The notes: generated by a model from the letters alone, not told the origin. A stretch of DNA of 64,000 nucleotides from Bog-473 sp963791995 (GCA_963791995.1 CAWBUQ010000022.1:1-64000); one strand, 5' to 3'. Numbered from the stretch's first letter, positions 1-8,776 are shown. Translations and numbers: made by a program.

Positions 1-36
1 TCAGTGCTGCGCTCTAACCGACTGAGCTATAGCCCC
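1..36 (-). tRNA. tRNA-Ile(GAT), 5' half only
   Basis: The reverse strand reads a GGGGCTA acceptor arm, TA, a GCTC...GAGC D-stem and a CAGCA anticodon 5' stem, followed by loop bases CTGA before the window ends. Anticodon bases 34-35 are therefore GA. With the overall sequence style this fits tRNA-Ile(GAT). The third anticodon base and the whole 3' half lie outside the window, so Val, Phe or Leu anticodons are not strictly excluded. Confidence 0.8.
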
Positions 37-107
37 GGAGTAAAAAACCGCAGATCAAGCCTACTGTTCCGACTGCCCGATCTGCGAGTTGGCAGCCGCC
101 ATGCGCT

Positions 108-230
108 CTACGTGCGACCCTCGTCCATCATCAGATCCCCGATGGTACGTGCCGCCTCCTCATCGGCGGCTCGACCCGCCCGAGCGTAGAGGGCCAGCGT
201 GACCTGCGTGGAGGAGTGCCCAATATTCCT
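108..230 (-). pseudogene. Tyrosine recombinase, C-terminal fragment
   Basis: The reverse strand encodes about 40 residues ending at a TAG at 108-110. They include GHSSTQVTLALYARA, which matches the last catalytic block of phage-type tyrosine integrases (the GHSS histidine and the nucleophile tyrosine in LALYA). This is followed by an acidic helix, ADEEAARTIGDLM. An in-frame TGA lies just upstream and no integrase body is present, so this is a decayed remnant. It sits about 70 bp from the 5' end of tRNA-Ile. The antisense reading at 240-400 (VIEERVVRERAEEWG) might be more of the same relic, but I cannot identify it. Confidence 0.65.
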
Positions 231-435
231 TGGAAGACATCACCTGTCGACGCGATCATTCCCGATCAGGAGGCTGCCCCACTCCTCCGCACGCTCGCGA
301 ACCACCCGCTCCTCGATCACCGCGAGGTTGAGGGCGATCTGGTCGGTGGAGGCGGTGACGATTGAACACTCCTCAGCTCCAAATGGTGCGGACCTGTAGC
401 ATATTCGTCCGCAACGTTGGAGACGAGGAGAAACC

Positions 436-1293
436 TTGCGAGCCAAGCACGCCTTCATGAGTTCGGCATTGATGATTCTCACTCTGGCGGTGGTGGGAGT
501 GTCCGGAGGTACAGCGGGTGCGACCGCCACGGCACAGCCCCCGACGACGTATTACCTAGCACTTGGTGATTCGCTTTCGACTGGTGGCGGGGCAACGTCT
601 GGTAGCGGCTACGTCAACGACGTTTACACCGCTGAGAAGTCGATCATCCCGGGTCTCCAACTCGTGAACTTGGGGTGTGCAGGAGATTCCACGACCAGAA
701 TGATCCATGGCGGTCTGTGTCACAGCTACACGACAGGGAACCAACTGGGAGATGCAGAAGCGTTCCTGGCCGCCCACGTGGGTGCCGTGAAATTCGTGAC
801 GATCGACATCGGCGGGGATGACGTAGACGGATGCGCTCCGAATGGGGTCATCAATACCACGTGCGTGCAGAACGGGCTGCAAGCTGTTGCGACGAACATG
901 CAGACCATTCTGGGGGGGCTGCGAGCGGCCGGCGGTGGCATTCCCATCGTCGGCATGACGTACTACGACCCATGGCTGTCGAATTACCTGACCGGTCCAA
1001 GTGGGCAACAGATCGCCACGGCGTCCCTGCCCCTGCTGCACCAGCTCAACTCCGAACTTCGCAGTGCTTACAAGCAGCACCAGGCTCGGATCGCCGCCGT
1101 GCAGAAGTCCTTCGAGTCTTGGGACATGGCGCTCACCGGCTCGTTCAACGGCCAGACGCTGCCACAGGACGTTGCAAACATCTGCAACTGGACGCACATG
1201 TGCGATCCGACCAACCCTACCGTCCATACAAACGACACAGGGCACGCGCTCATCGCCATGGATTACGAGGCCCGACTGAAGCTTGTGCGCTGA
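436..1293 (+). CDS. Secreted SGNH/GDSL-type lipase or esterase
   Basis: A 285-residue protein with an N-terminal signal peptide: basic MRAK, a hydrophobic core to about residue 25, and Ala-rich cleavage near TAGATATA. SGNH blocks follow in order. GDSLS near residue 45 carries the nucleophile Ser. NLGCAGDS is block II. IGGDD stands where GxND is usual, so the block III Asn is replaced by Asp. HTNDTGHALIA at the C-terminus supplies the catalytic His. Likely role is hydrolysis of an ester outside the cell; the substrate is unknown. The start is TTG at 436, chosen because GAGGAG lies 5 bases upstream; ATG at 457 is the alternative. It appears monocistronic. Confidence 0.8.
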   Translation: MRAKHAFMSSALMILTLAVVGVSGGTAGATATAQPPTTYYLALGDSLSTGGGATSGSGYVNDVYTAEKSIIPGLQLVNLGCAGDSTTRMIHGGLCHSYTTGNQLGDAEAFLAAHVGAVKFVTIDIGGDDVDGCAPNGVINTTCVQNGLQAVATNMQTILGGLRAAGGGIPIVGMTYYDPWLSNYLTGPSGQQIATASLPLLHQLNSELRSAYKQHQARIAAVQKSFESWDMALTGSFNGQTLPQDVANICNWTHMCDPTNPTVHTNDTGHALIAMDYEARLKLVR

Positions 1294-1979
1294 TAGGCCC
1301 GAGCAGGGACGCATAACAACGCTCCGTTAGGACCGAAAAGCAGGCCGTTCCGACGGCTCGCAACTGCCGCATCGGGAACGAGTAGGACTTCTCGGCTCCG
1401 GGGACCATCCCCGTTGTGCCTGCGTCGGTAGGGGGCAAGGGTGAGCCTCCGACAAGCCGAAAGGCCGCTCTGGAACGAGGATCCGCGCACGCCATCCTGT
1501 GGAGGCAACCGAGGTCTGGGGGCGTGATTCTTCAATGTCTTCGATCGACCGTGCGACATCACGGGATGATCCGCCAAGCGGATCTCGTGGCGTAAATCCT
1601 CGTGCGACATCTGTACGACATCGCACGGAGGATCTCGGCGAGTCGATCACGAACCCCCTGCGAGTCCTCGACCATGTGGATCTGTTCGTGCGACGTGCTC
1701 ATGCGCGGTCACGGAGCACGCATGTCCACGCCCTGCGGCGCAGTAGGCGTCTAGCCGTTTCCCCGGGCGGAGTACGCGGCGGATTCGACACCGACGAGCT
1801 GGACCTGATTCCCGAGGGCCAGATTGACGTCCTCATCGTGCAGTCCCCATCCCGGTCCGGATGACTGTTGCACGATCGGCCCGTTGTCCTTGGGCCTGCG
1901 ACATCGGTGACCTGGAGCCGCCCGTCTCTGTCTGGTGCGCACCTTCTGGTGCCCGATGCGAGAAAGCAGTGCTATTGGC
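1294..1979. other. Gene-free stretch with short inverted repeats
   Basis: I see no convincing protein here on either strand. A perfect 7-bp hairpin (GATCCGC, CAA loop, GCGGATC) lies at 1568-1584. An imperfect 16-bp inverted repeat spans about 1596-1633. The decamer cgtgcgacat occurs at 1550 and again at 1600. This may be an eroded mobile element or an old gene; nothing identifies it. Confidence 0.4.
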
Positions 1980-2717
1980 TCAGCCCTTCGCCAGCGTGGT
2001 CGCGACGAGCACGGCCAGCGCGTCGGCACCCGTCCCGTCGATGGCCAGGTGCGTGCCGTCAGCCCCGAACCAGCCGGGGTTCTGTGCGGCGAGCGTCGAC
2101 CAATCCGCGATCACCACGTTGGGATAGCGGCTGGCACCGTTGGCGAGCACCGCGTTGTTGGGATCCTGCCAGGGACGGTCGACATGGACGTTGACGAAGA
2201 CCACCCGCGACGCGCCATTGAGGATGGACATCATGGCGTCGAAGTCGGCGTCGGTGATCGGTCCGTTCGTGCCGAGCCCCACGATGACCTGGGCGCCCAG
2301 TTGGCCGCTTGTCTTCATGCTCTGGAGGATCGACTCGCCCTCGGACCATTGACGGCTCACCGAGGCATCGACGTTGACGCCGGGGATCGCCGTCTTGAGC
2401 GGGTCCTGGTAGTCGAGCATGACCGAGTCACCGACGGCCGTGACCCGCCCGGCGACGAAGCCGGGCCCGGCCGGCGGCAGGGTCGTCGTCGTGGTCGTCG
2501 TCGAGGACGGGGGCGAGTCCGCCGCGGCACCCGAAGTGGTCGTGGACCGCTGCCCGGCCGATGTCGCGCCGAGCCCGTGTGCGCCGCGCGTCGGCGACGA
2601 GGTCTCCAGGGTGACGAACGCTCCGATGGCGCCGAGCACGACGACGACGCCGACGCCGACGACCACGGTCGTGCGCGACGGACGTCTACGGGTGCTGGGG
2701 GAGGCGTGCCGAGCCAT
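1980..2717 (-). CDS. Membrane-anchored SGNH hydrolase domain protein
   Basis: A 245-residue protein. A basic cytoplasmic tail (about 1-17) is followed by one hydrophobic helix (VVVGVGVVVVLGAIGAF, about 18-35) and a Ser/Thr/Pro linker with a TTTTTTT run. The SGNH domain starts near residue 90: GDSVM (nucleophile Ser), GLGTNG (block III Asn) and DGTHL (Asp-His pair). This arrangement matches the extracytoplasmic SGNH domain fused to acyltransferase-3 proteins such as OatA, but here without the acyltransferase part. A role in cell-envelope O-acetylation or deacylation is inferred. It runs in the same direction as the upstream thioesterase gene with 46 bp between. Confidence 0.75.
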   Translation of the reverse strand: MARHASPSTRRRPSRTTVVVGVGVVVVLGAIGAFVTLETSSPTRGAHGLGATSAGQRSTTTSGAAADSPPSSTTTTTTTLPPAGPGFVAGRVTAVGDSVMLDYQDPLKTAIPGVNVDASVSRQWSEGESILQSMKTSGQLGAQVIVGLGTNGPITDADFDAMMSILNGASRVVFVNVHVDRPWQDPNNAVLANGASRYPNVVIADWSTLAAQNPGWFGADGTHLAIDGTGADALAVLVATTLAKG

Positions 2718-2763
2718 CGAACAAGTCTCGCCGTTTTCGGGAACGGAAGGTCATCGCACCTGT

Positions 2764-3579
2764 TCAGCCCGGGAGGACCGCATCGTCGGGCCAGAGGCGG
2801 ACGGCGATCGACTGGCTTGCTGTCGCGAGGAGCTCCCCGCGTTCGGACCAGAGAAAAGCGACTCCCTGCGCGTACCCGTCGACCAGGGCGTGCATACGGA
2901 TGTCGCAGAGCACCCACTCGGTCGGCTTCAGCTGCACCATGCGCAGCGTGTTGTCGAGCGAGCGACCCATGGCCCGCCGCCCGAGAGGTTGCGAGACCGC
3001 GCCCGAGACGTAGTCTCCCATGATGGCGAGGGTGGCAGCAGACGGGGTGAGGTGTCCCGGGACGCGGGCCCACAGCGCGGAATCCGGAAGGCCCGGCGTG
3101 CCGTCCATCTCCTCGAAGCTCCGCCCGCGCGCGTTGCGGACCTCAATACTGTCCATGATCGTGTTCCGGAAGAACTCGGGGATGAAGCGGGGTGCGCACT
3201 CGTCGGGCCGGGGAACCTCGGGAGGTGTGACCCAGATGCCACCCACGTCGAGGTCGTCGGCCCCGAGCGCCGCGTTCACGGTGAGGATCTCCCGGCCGTC
3301 GACCCGCCCCACCGCCCGGCCCTGGGTCACGTGGCCGCCGACGGCCGCCAGCGTCACCTCCCAGGCGAGCTCGGCGTCGGTCACGGCGTAGGAGAGGTAC
3401 TGCGCCGTGGCCCAGACGGTCGGGCGGCCCGACGCCGCCTCGAGCGCCACCAGGGCAGCGCCGAGACCGCAGCCACCGAACAGAAAGTTCCCCGGAGTCG
3501 TCAGCTGTTGCACCACCTGCATGCGCCAGTGCAAGTCGTCGCCGACGGGCTCCATGCCGAGGAAAGTGCGTGCGTCCAC
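2764..3579 (-). CDS. Acyl-CoA thioesterase, double-hotdog (TesB-like) family
   Basis: About 271 residues from the GTG at 3579, with ATG at 3618 as the alternative start. The C-terminal hotdog half is recognisable: RSLDNTLRM, then EWVLCDIRMHAL, then a GYAQG...LLATASQS stretch, which is the usual place of the conserved D/Q/T catalytic network in TesB-type enzymes. The N-terminal half has FGGCGLGAALVALEA, like the FGG..AQAL helix of the family. Likely role is hydrolysis of acyl-CoA to free acid and CoA in the cytoplasm. No adjacent beta-oxidation genes reveal the substrate. Confidence 0.7.
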   Translation of the reverse strand: MDARTFLGMEPVGDDLHWRMQVVQQLTTPGNFLFGGCGLGAALVALEAASGRPTVWATAQYLSYAVTDAELAWEVTLAAVGGHVTQGRAVGRVDGREILTVNAALGADDLDVGGIWVTPPEVPRPDECAPRFIPEFFRNTIMDSIEVRNARGRSFEEMDGTPGLPDSALWARVPGHLTPSAATLAIMGDYVSGAVSQPLGRRAMGRSLDNTLRMVQLKPTEWVLCDIRMHALVDGYAQGVAFLWSERGELLATASQSIAVRLWPDDAVLPG

Positions 3580-3669
3580 GGGGGCGCACCCTACTGGCGC
3601 CCGCCGCTGTGCAGGCAACGCGTGCGCCGAGTTGAGACGAATCCCCGGTCAGTCCACTATCTATGCACC

Positions 3670-4866
3670 GTGAGTAGCGAGCCGCCCTCTCCGACGCCGC
3701 GCCCGGAGGAATCCGGCGCCGACGGTGGAGCGCTGCCGGCCCGGACCACAGTCCTCTCGGTGAGCTGGCTCGAGCTCTTCTACGACCTGGTGATGGTCGC
3801 CGCCATCATCGTGTTCTCCCATGGTGTCTCGGTCGATCCCACCTCGAACACGATCCTCAAGACGGTCGGCATCTTCTCCGTGTTGTGGTGGGTCTGGCTG
3901 ATCACCACGCTCTTGGTCAACGTGGACCCGACGATGAACACCGTGCGGCGCGGACTCCTCTTCGCCCAGATGCTGACGATGGTGCTCCTGATCATCGTCG
4001 GGAGCCATACCGAGACCGAGTGGCGCGACCCCCTCTCGGTCATGATCGGCGTCCTCTTGATCCTGGTCGCCGTGCTGCACGAGGTGACTCGCCGCACGAG
4101 ACCCGAGCTGGCGGGGTTCGCCGTCCTGCGCCGCAACGCCTTTCTCGTCGCGGCGGCGTTGTCCGCCATCTCGGGGCTGGTCCCCGCAGCGGCGGCAGCG
4201 ACTCTGTGGGGCGTCATCGCCGTCCTCTTGGTCGTCCCCGTCTTGCTCGACCGCTTCGACCAGGGAGTCGATCGTCCTGCCAGCAACCTCGAGCATCTGT
4301 CCGAGCGATTAGCGGCGCTGACGACCATCGTGCTCGGCGAGAGCTTCATCCGGGTCGCGCTCACGGGATCGGGCCGTCATCTCTACGAGATCAACTTCAC
4401 CATCGTGTGCCTCGAGTTCGTCATCGTGTGCGCGCTGTGGATCGCGTACTTCGACGACGTGGGGGTGGCTGGCATGCCGCGCGGTCGCCGGCGGCAGCGG
4501 TGGTGGCTTGTCGGTCACCTCCCACTGCACATCGGCATCATCGGGACGGCCATCGGCCTCGGCGCCTTCGCCACCTTGCGGCAGAGCAACGACCTGACCG
4601 ACGCCGACATCAGGCTCTTGACCGCTCCACTCGTGCTGGCGTTCGTCGCACTCTGCGCCATCGGCCTGTGTTCGTCCCGGATCCCAAAGATGCCGCTCGT
4701 GGTCGAGCGGCTGGCGACGGCGGCGTTCATCGTCGTCGTGGCGTACGTGACGTGGTACTCACCCCAGGTCACGATCCAAGAGGGTGTGGCGTTGTTCGGC
4801 GTGGTGACGATCGCCTACGTGGTGATCTCGCACAGACTGTTGCGCCGCAGCCGGGTCCCGGCATGA
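3670..4866 (+). CDS. Low temperature requirement A (LtrA) family membrane protein
   Basis: 398 residues from GTG at 3670. After a Pro/Glu-rich cytoplasmic start comes the family signature SWLELFYDLVMVAAI (about residues 35-50). About ten hydrophobic segments follow, with the conserved ERLAALTTIVLGESFI motif near the middle. LtrA was named from a Listeria gene needed for growth in the cold; the biochemical function of the family is unknown. It has its own orientation and lies 109 bp upstream of tRNA-Ala. No regulatory site is visible. The length is normal for the family. Confidence 0.85.
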   Translation: MSSEPPSPTPRPEESGADGGALPARTTVLSVSWLELFYDLVMVAAIIVFSHGVSVDPTSNTILKTVGIFSVLWWVWLITTLLVNVDPTMNTVRRGLLFAQMLTMVLLIIVGSHTETEWRDPLSVMIGVLLILVAVLHEVTRRTRPELAGFAVLRRNAFLVAAALSAISGLVPAAAAATLWGVIAVLLVVPVLLDRFDQGVDRPASNLEHLSERLAALTTIVLGESFIRVALTGSGRHLYEINFTIVCLEFVIVCALWIAYFDDVGVAGMPRGRRRQRWWLVGHLPLHIGIIGTAIGLGAFATLRQSNDLTDADIRLLTAPLVLAFVALCAIGLCSSRIPKMPLVVERLATAAFIVVVAYVTWYSPQVTIQEGVALFGVVTIAYVVISHRLLRRSRVPA

Positions 4867-4974
4867 CGCGGCGGTCGTTCGAGCGTCGGGGAGGCGCATC
4901 TCGGCCCGCCTACGATGGTGGGGGTACGGCTCGGTCCGGGGACGGAGTGGTGCTCCACGCGGGTCATGAGGCTC

Positions 4975-5047
4975 GGGGGTGTAGCTCAGATGGAAGAGCG
5001 GCGGCTTTGCAAGCCGTAGGCCGAGGGTTCGAGTCCCTTCACCTCCA
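4975..5047 (+). tRNA. tRNA-Ala(TGC)
   Basis: A full cloverleaf: acceptor GGGGGTG pairs with CACCTCC (one G-T pair), D-stem GCTC/GAGC, and anticodon loop TTTGCAA with anticodon TGC. The T-arm contains GGTTCGAGTCC and the discriminator base is A at 5047. CCA is not encoded. The last 12 bases are part of a 16-bp sequence repeated at 6336-6351, which marks this gene as an insertion site. Confidence 0.97.
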
Positions 5048-5051
5048 CGAC
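5036..5051 (+). repeat. Direct repeat, tRNA-side copy (left attachment-like site)
   Basis: Sixteen bases, ccttcacctccacgac, comprising the last 12 bases of tRNA-Ala plus 4 flanking bases. An identical copy lies at 6336-6351. The decayed IS element between them begins at the next base. Duplication of a tRNA 3' end is the usual footprint of site-specific integration; a long target-site duplication by the IS is the alternative. Confidence 0.75.
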
Positions 5052-6307
5052 TGTGATGTCGCAGAGTTTCTGGGACGTCGTGAACCCTCAGAGGGTAGTC
5101 GGTGGCCCGCAACGGCTGGTAGTCTTGGTCGGGGATCGAGGACGATGCGGCGGATCATCATGCCGTCCTCGTCGATGATCCGGACATCGAGATCGGCCAT
5201 AAGCATCAGGATGCTCGCTTGTGCTTGTGTTCCCGGCCGACACTGACGTGGTGGAGACCGGAGCGGTGGCGCAGCGTGAAGCGTGCCCGTCGCAGTCGAC
5301 GCGGTCACGTCGCACCTTGGTCTCGGGCCAAGAGCGGCTGGCTGCCAAGTGACGGTCGGCCTTGTCGAGCGCTCGCGGTAGACGGCGAGGGGCGGGCGAC
5401 CCATGGGCCTGGTGCGGGCGGACTTCGTTGTAGATAGTGGGTGAAGCGAGTCGAACTGGGCTTGGAGCTCGGCGATGGTGGCCGAACTCGGCGCTTCTTG
5501 GCCAACCACTTCTTCAAGGTGAGGTGGTAACGCTCGACTTTTCCCTGGGTCTGGGGATGGTAGGGCTTGCCGTGTTTAAAGGTGATCCCGAGAGTGGCGA
5601 GACTCGATCTCCATGCCGGTGTGGCTGCCTCGATAGTGGGCGTGTAGATGGCGCCGTTGTCTGAGAGCACCGAGGCGGAAAGCCGTAGATGGCTGCGGTT
5701 TCGAAGAAGATCCGCACCACCTCGGCTGCGGTGGCGACGGGGCACGGCCACGCTGGCCAGCACGACACGCGAGTAGTCGTCGATGAAGTTGAAGATCTCG
5801 ACCGGTTCTTCGTCCTCGAGGTGCCAGTGCGTCATGTCGCTCTGCCAGGTCTCATTGGGCAGATCCGGCCTCGAAGCGGGCCCAACTCGAGCGAGGGCGC
5901 TTTTGGGGTTGGGGGATCACGAAGCCGCGACGGCGCAGGATCGGGTGGATGGTCGAGAGCGCCGGCACCGCGGCCCCCTCTTGGCTCAGGTGCCAGGCGA
6001 TGGTGCGAGCCCCGGCGTCGAGGCCGTCTTCGGCCAGGCGCTTGCGCCAGGCCACGATCTTGTCCTCGAGCACGGCCGAGGTGAGGTTTGCCGGCACCTT
6101 GGGTCCGCGCTTGTGCGGCACGAGGGCTTCGGCGCCGCCGTCACGGTAGAGGGCGACGTGGCGCTGCACCCAGGACTTGGAGCGCCCCGTGGCTGCCGCC
6201 ACCGCCCGCACAGAGCGCCCCTCGACGAGCACGGCATCGACGCAGTATTTGGCCAGATCCACGGCGGACCGCCTCAGAACGCGGTGTCCCAGAATCGCTG
6301 ACACATG
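5052..6307 (-). mobile_element. Decayed IS481-type insertion sequence
   Basis: About 1.26 kb lying between tRNA-Ala and the CoA-transferase gene. Terminal inverted repeats of 22 bp at 5055-5076 and 6286-6307 agree at about 17 positions; both end inward in ttctgggac. The interior encodes one transposase read on the reverse strand in several frames. The left end abuts the tRNA-Ala repeat. The right end is 28 bp short of the second repeat, so the repeat is not a simple target duplication of this IS as it now stands. Confidence 0.75.
5085..6304 (-). pseudogene. IS481-family transposase, multiply frameshifted
   Basis: The N-terminal part (6304 to 5852) has a helix-turn-helix, SVRAVAAATGRSKSWVQRHV, then arm residues to RFEA. 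After a frameshift the catalytic core reads MTHWHL, FIDDYSRVVLAS (first Asp), LSDNGAIY (second Asp) and HPQTQGKVERYHLTLKKWL (Glu). These are the DDE residues of the IS481/integrase-core fold. Two compensating shifts interrupt the segment VATAAEVVRIFFETAAIYGF near 5690-5765. The C-terminal beta domain (ILMLMADLDVRIIDEDG) is in yet another frame. At least four shifts make it inactive, and unlike the housekeeping frameshifts elsewhere this looks like true decay. Confidence 0.8.
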
Positions 6308-6335
6308 CGCGTCCCAGGAACTATGGAACCTCAGA

Positions 6336-6351
6336 CCTTCACCTCCACGAC
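6336..6351 (+). repeat. Direct repeat, distal copy of the tRNA-Ala 3' end
   Basis: An exact copy of the 16 bases at 5036-5051 (ccttcacctccacgac), 1.3 kb downstream. The tRNA body is absent, so this is an orphan tRNA end, as expected for the far junction of an element that inserted into tRNA-Ala. The CoA-transferase gene stops 35 bp further on. Confidence 0.7.
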
Positions 6352-6385
6352 GACGAGAGACGGCTCGGCGGTCGCCCGACCTTGT

Positions 6386-7573
6386 TCAGATGACGCCGTC
6401 AGCGGAGAGGGTGCCGATCTCCTCCCACGAGTAGCCCGCTTCGAGCAGCACCTCCTCGGTGTGTTGTCCCAGCTCGGGGATCGCCGTGTCCGCTTCGGAG
6501 GCCGAGCGCGAGAAGCGAACAGGCGGTCGCACGACGGCGAGGCTCGGGCCGGCGTCGCCGGGCTCCTCGCGTCGTGAGAGGTACCCGTTCACCCAGGCTC
6601 CCGGGTCGGCCGCGACCTCGGCGTGGTCGCGCACGGGAGCGAAGCGCAGGCCGGCGGCGCCGAGCAGGTCGCACCACTCGGCCGTGGTCCTGGTCGCGAA
6701 GACTTCGTCGAAGATGGGCCACAGCTGCGCCTTGTCGTCCTCGAAATAGAGGAGCTGGCCGAAGCGCTCGATCAGGTCGGGTCTCCCGATGGTCCGATAG
6801 AAGAGATCGCGCGCCGCGCCGGCGACGCCGACGATGGCGATCCACCCGTCGGCCGTTCGGAACATGCCGTAGATCCCCGGGATCATGGGATGTCCACGGT
6901 TGGCCCGGCCCGAGACCTGGCCCGACATGAGGTAGCGCGTGTACTCGCCGGCCTGGGCCCAGATCTGACCTCCGAGCAACGACGTCTCGACCAGCTGGCC
7001 GCGCCCGGTGCGCTCGCGTGCGTACAGCGCGGCGAGCACGCCGGCCAAGAGGTTCTGCCCCGAGATGTGGTCGGCGATGGTGACTGCGACCGGACTCGGA
7101 TCGGTGTTCGTGCCGCCCGTCGTGCTGATCAGGCCCCCGGAGGCCTGCGCGCTCAGGTCGGCGCCTTCGCGCGCCGCGTCGGGGCCTTCCGGGCCGAAGG
7201 ACGACCCCATGGCGTAGATGATCCGCTCGTTGCGGGCGGCGGCGTCGTCGTACCCGACGCCCCAGGACTCCATCGTCCCCGGTTTGAAGTTGGAGACGAC
7301 CACGTCCGCCCCCTCCACGAGGCGCAGGAAGACGTCGCGGCCTTTCGGCACCCGGAGGTTGATGGTCGCGCTTCGTTTGCCCCGGTTGAAGGCGGCGAAC
7401 CAGGCGGACCGCCTGTCCTCTCTGCTGATGGGGAGCCACCGGCTCTGGTCGCCGAATCCCGGGAGCTCGATCTTGACGACCTCGGCTCCCCATTCGAGCA
7501 TGGTCAGTGAGGCCTGGGGTCCTTGCACGAGGAGCCCGGCTTCGAGCACGCGGATGCCGTCGAGGTTGCCCAT
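6386..7573 (-). CDS. Type III (CaiB/BaiF) CoA-transferase
   Basis: 395 residues, normal for family III. The N-terminus MGNLDGIRVLEAGLLVQGP is the typical opening, followed by LEWGAEVVKIELPGFGD and NRGKRSATINL (CoA-contacting loop). EGADLSAQA near residue 165 carries the Asp expected to form the acyl-anhydride intermediate. The GRGQLVETSLL segment is also standard. The enzyme would move CoA between carboxylic acids, for example in steroid, carnitine or aromatic acid breakdown. Without neighbours from a pathway the substrate is not assignable. It is divergent from the DinB-like gene. Confidence 0.85.
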   Translation of the reverse strand: MGNLDGIRVLEAGLLVQGPQASLTMLEWGAEVVKIELPGFGDQSRWLPISREDRRSAWFAAFNRGKRSATINLRVPKGRDVFLRLVEGADVVVSNFKPGTMESWGVGYDDAAARNERIIYAMGSSFGPEGPDAAREGADLSAQASGGLISTTGGTNTDPSPVAVTIADHISGQNLLAGVLAALYARERTGRGQLVETSLLGGQIWAQAGEYTRYLMSGQVSGRANRGHPMIPGIYGMFRTADGWIAIVGVAGAARDLFYRTIGRPDLIERFGQLLYFEDDKAQLWPIFDEVFATRTTAEWCDLLGAAGLRFAPVRDHAEVAADPGAWVNGYLSRREEPGDAGPSLAVVRPPVRFSRSASEADTAIPELGQHTEEVLLEAGYSWEEIGTLSADGVI

Positions 7574-7718
7574 GCCGGCTCAGGCGCGCGCCGGCGCCAC
7601 GAAGTGGGTGCACATGGTGGCCCCCACACTGGTGACTCCGTTGACGCCGGTCAAACGCAACCGGCAACGCTCGGCCTACGGTGCTCCGTCATGGCGCTGA
7701 GCGCGGCACCATGGGGGG

Positions 7719-8351
7719 ATGGCAGCAGTCGGACGACGTGAGGCGTTGCACCTCTACGACGAGGGCGTCGGTGCGTTTGGCCGCACGGCCGAGTCGATGG
7801 GGCCCGAGGAGTGGGGCCGCCGGGCTTGCGGCGAGTGGACGGCCACCGAGTTGGCCCGCCATGTGCTTCTGGTCGCCGGGTGGTACCACGAATGGCTGGA
7901 CCGAGCCGAGGCCGGCGATGCGACGCCGCCTTTCCCACTTGACCAACTGGCGGAGCACAACGCGGCCGCACTCGAGGAGCTGGCAGGCCTCGACGGGCCG
8001 TCGGCGACGGTGCGGTTCGTCGGTCGCGCCCACGCCTACGCAGATCGGGTGCGCCAGGAGTGTGATCTGCCTTTCGGCTACCCCCGAGGCACCGTCACCG
8101 CGGGCCTGCATGCGTCCGTTGCCGCCTGTGAATGGCACCTGCACACGTGGGATCTCGCCCACGCCGTCGGTCGGGGGCACCGCCCGTCGGATCCCGCCAC
8201 GCTGTTCCGCGGCGCCGGAGCGTGCCTGGCTGCGACCCAGGGCAGCGTCGCCGGCATGGTGACGTCAGCACTGATCCCGCTGGGCGCGCGCCTGCGCCCG
8301 TGGGAGGCGTTGCTCAGGCGTTCGGGCCGGGCCCCTGGTCCCGACGACTGA
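7719..8351 (+). CDS. DinB-fold protein, mycothiol-dependent maleylpyruvate isomerase family
   Basis: 210 residues. The N-terminal four-helix MDMPI/DinB domain shows WTATELARHVLLVAGWYHEW, whose His is the first metal ligand. ASVAACEWHLHTWDLAHAVG near residue 145 supplies the remaining His pair. Family members use mycothiol as cofactor, which suits an actinobacterium. The specific reaction (isomerase or thiol S-transferase) is unknown. Transcription diverges from the CoA-transferase gene, and the stop lies 6 bp from the convergent Cys-rich gene. Confidence 0.75.
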   Translation: MAAVGRREALHLYDEGVGAFGRTAESMGPEEWGRRACGEWTATELARHVLLVAGWYHEWLDRAEAGDATPPFPLDQLAEHNAAALEELAGLDGPSATVRFVGRAHAYADRVRQECDLPFGYPRGTVTAGLHASVAACEWHLHTWDLAHAVGRGHRPSDPATLFRGAGACLAATQGSVAGMVTSALIPLGARLRPWEALLRRSGRAPGPDD

Positions 8352-8357
8352 GCGCGC

Positions 8358-8684
8358 CTAGCGCCATCCGACCCGTCGCAGGACGTGCGAGCGGCAGCGG
8401 GCGGCCCTCGAGGTCTCGAAGGTGCAGTCGGGCTCGCTGATGCAGCCGCACCCGATGGCCTGGCCGTGGCAGGCCGGGCAGCGCTCTAGACAGCACCCCG
8501 GGTGGTGGACGCCGCCGAGCGGGGTCCCGCAGTCGCGGCACTCCTCGGGTTCGTAGCGGTGTCGGGGGCGCAGCTCCTCGCCCCAGCGCACCCGGGCGAA
8601 GGGCCTGCCATCGATCATCACGGGGTCGGTCAGGCAGCTGATTCCCTCGGTCATCTCGCCGCCACAGTGCGAACAAATGGCCAT
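8358..8684 (-). CDS. Small Cys-rich zinc-ribbon-like protein
   Basis: 108 residues with about 13 cysteines. CSHCGG is at the N-terminus, ECRDCG in the middle, and CCLERCPACHG with GCGCISEPDC toward the end. The CxxC pairs suggest two or more zinc ribbons. An ATG start with AGGAGGGTC just upstream on the reverse strand supports translation. I do not recognise the family; a regulatory or metal-handling role is only a guess. It is divergent from the SDR gene. Confidence 0.6.
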   Translation of the reverse strand: MAICSHCGGEMTEGISCLTDPVMIDGRPFARVRWGEELRPRHRYEPEECRDCGTPLGGVHHPGCCLERCPACHGQAIGCGCISEPDCTFETSRAARCRSHVLRRVGWR

Positions 8685-8776
8685 GACCCTCCTTCGTCCA
8701 ACCTGCCGCCGATCTTCCCAGCCCGCGTGTCACATCGGCGCGGATCCCGCAGTGCCGGCTGCTCTACGCTGCGCCT

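Noticed and set aside
2419..3669. N-terminal extension of the LtrA frame to 815 residues
   Set aside because: The extra part is antisense to the SGNH and thioesterase genes and is low in motif; the family opening begins just after GTG 3670.
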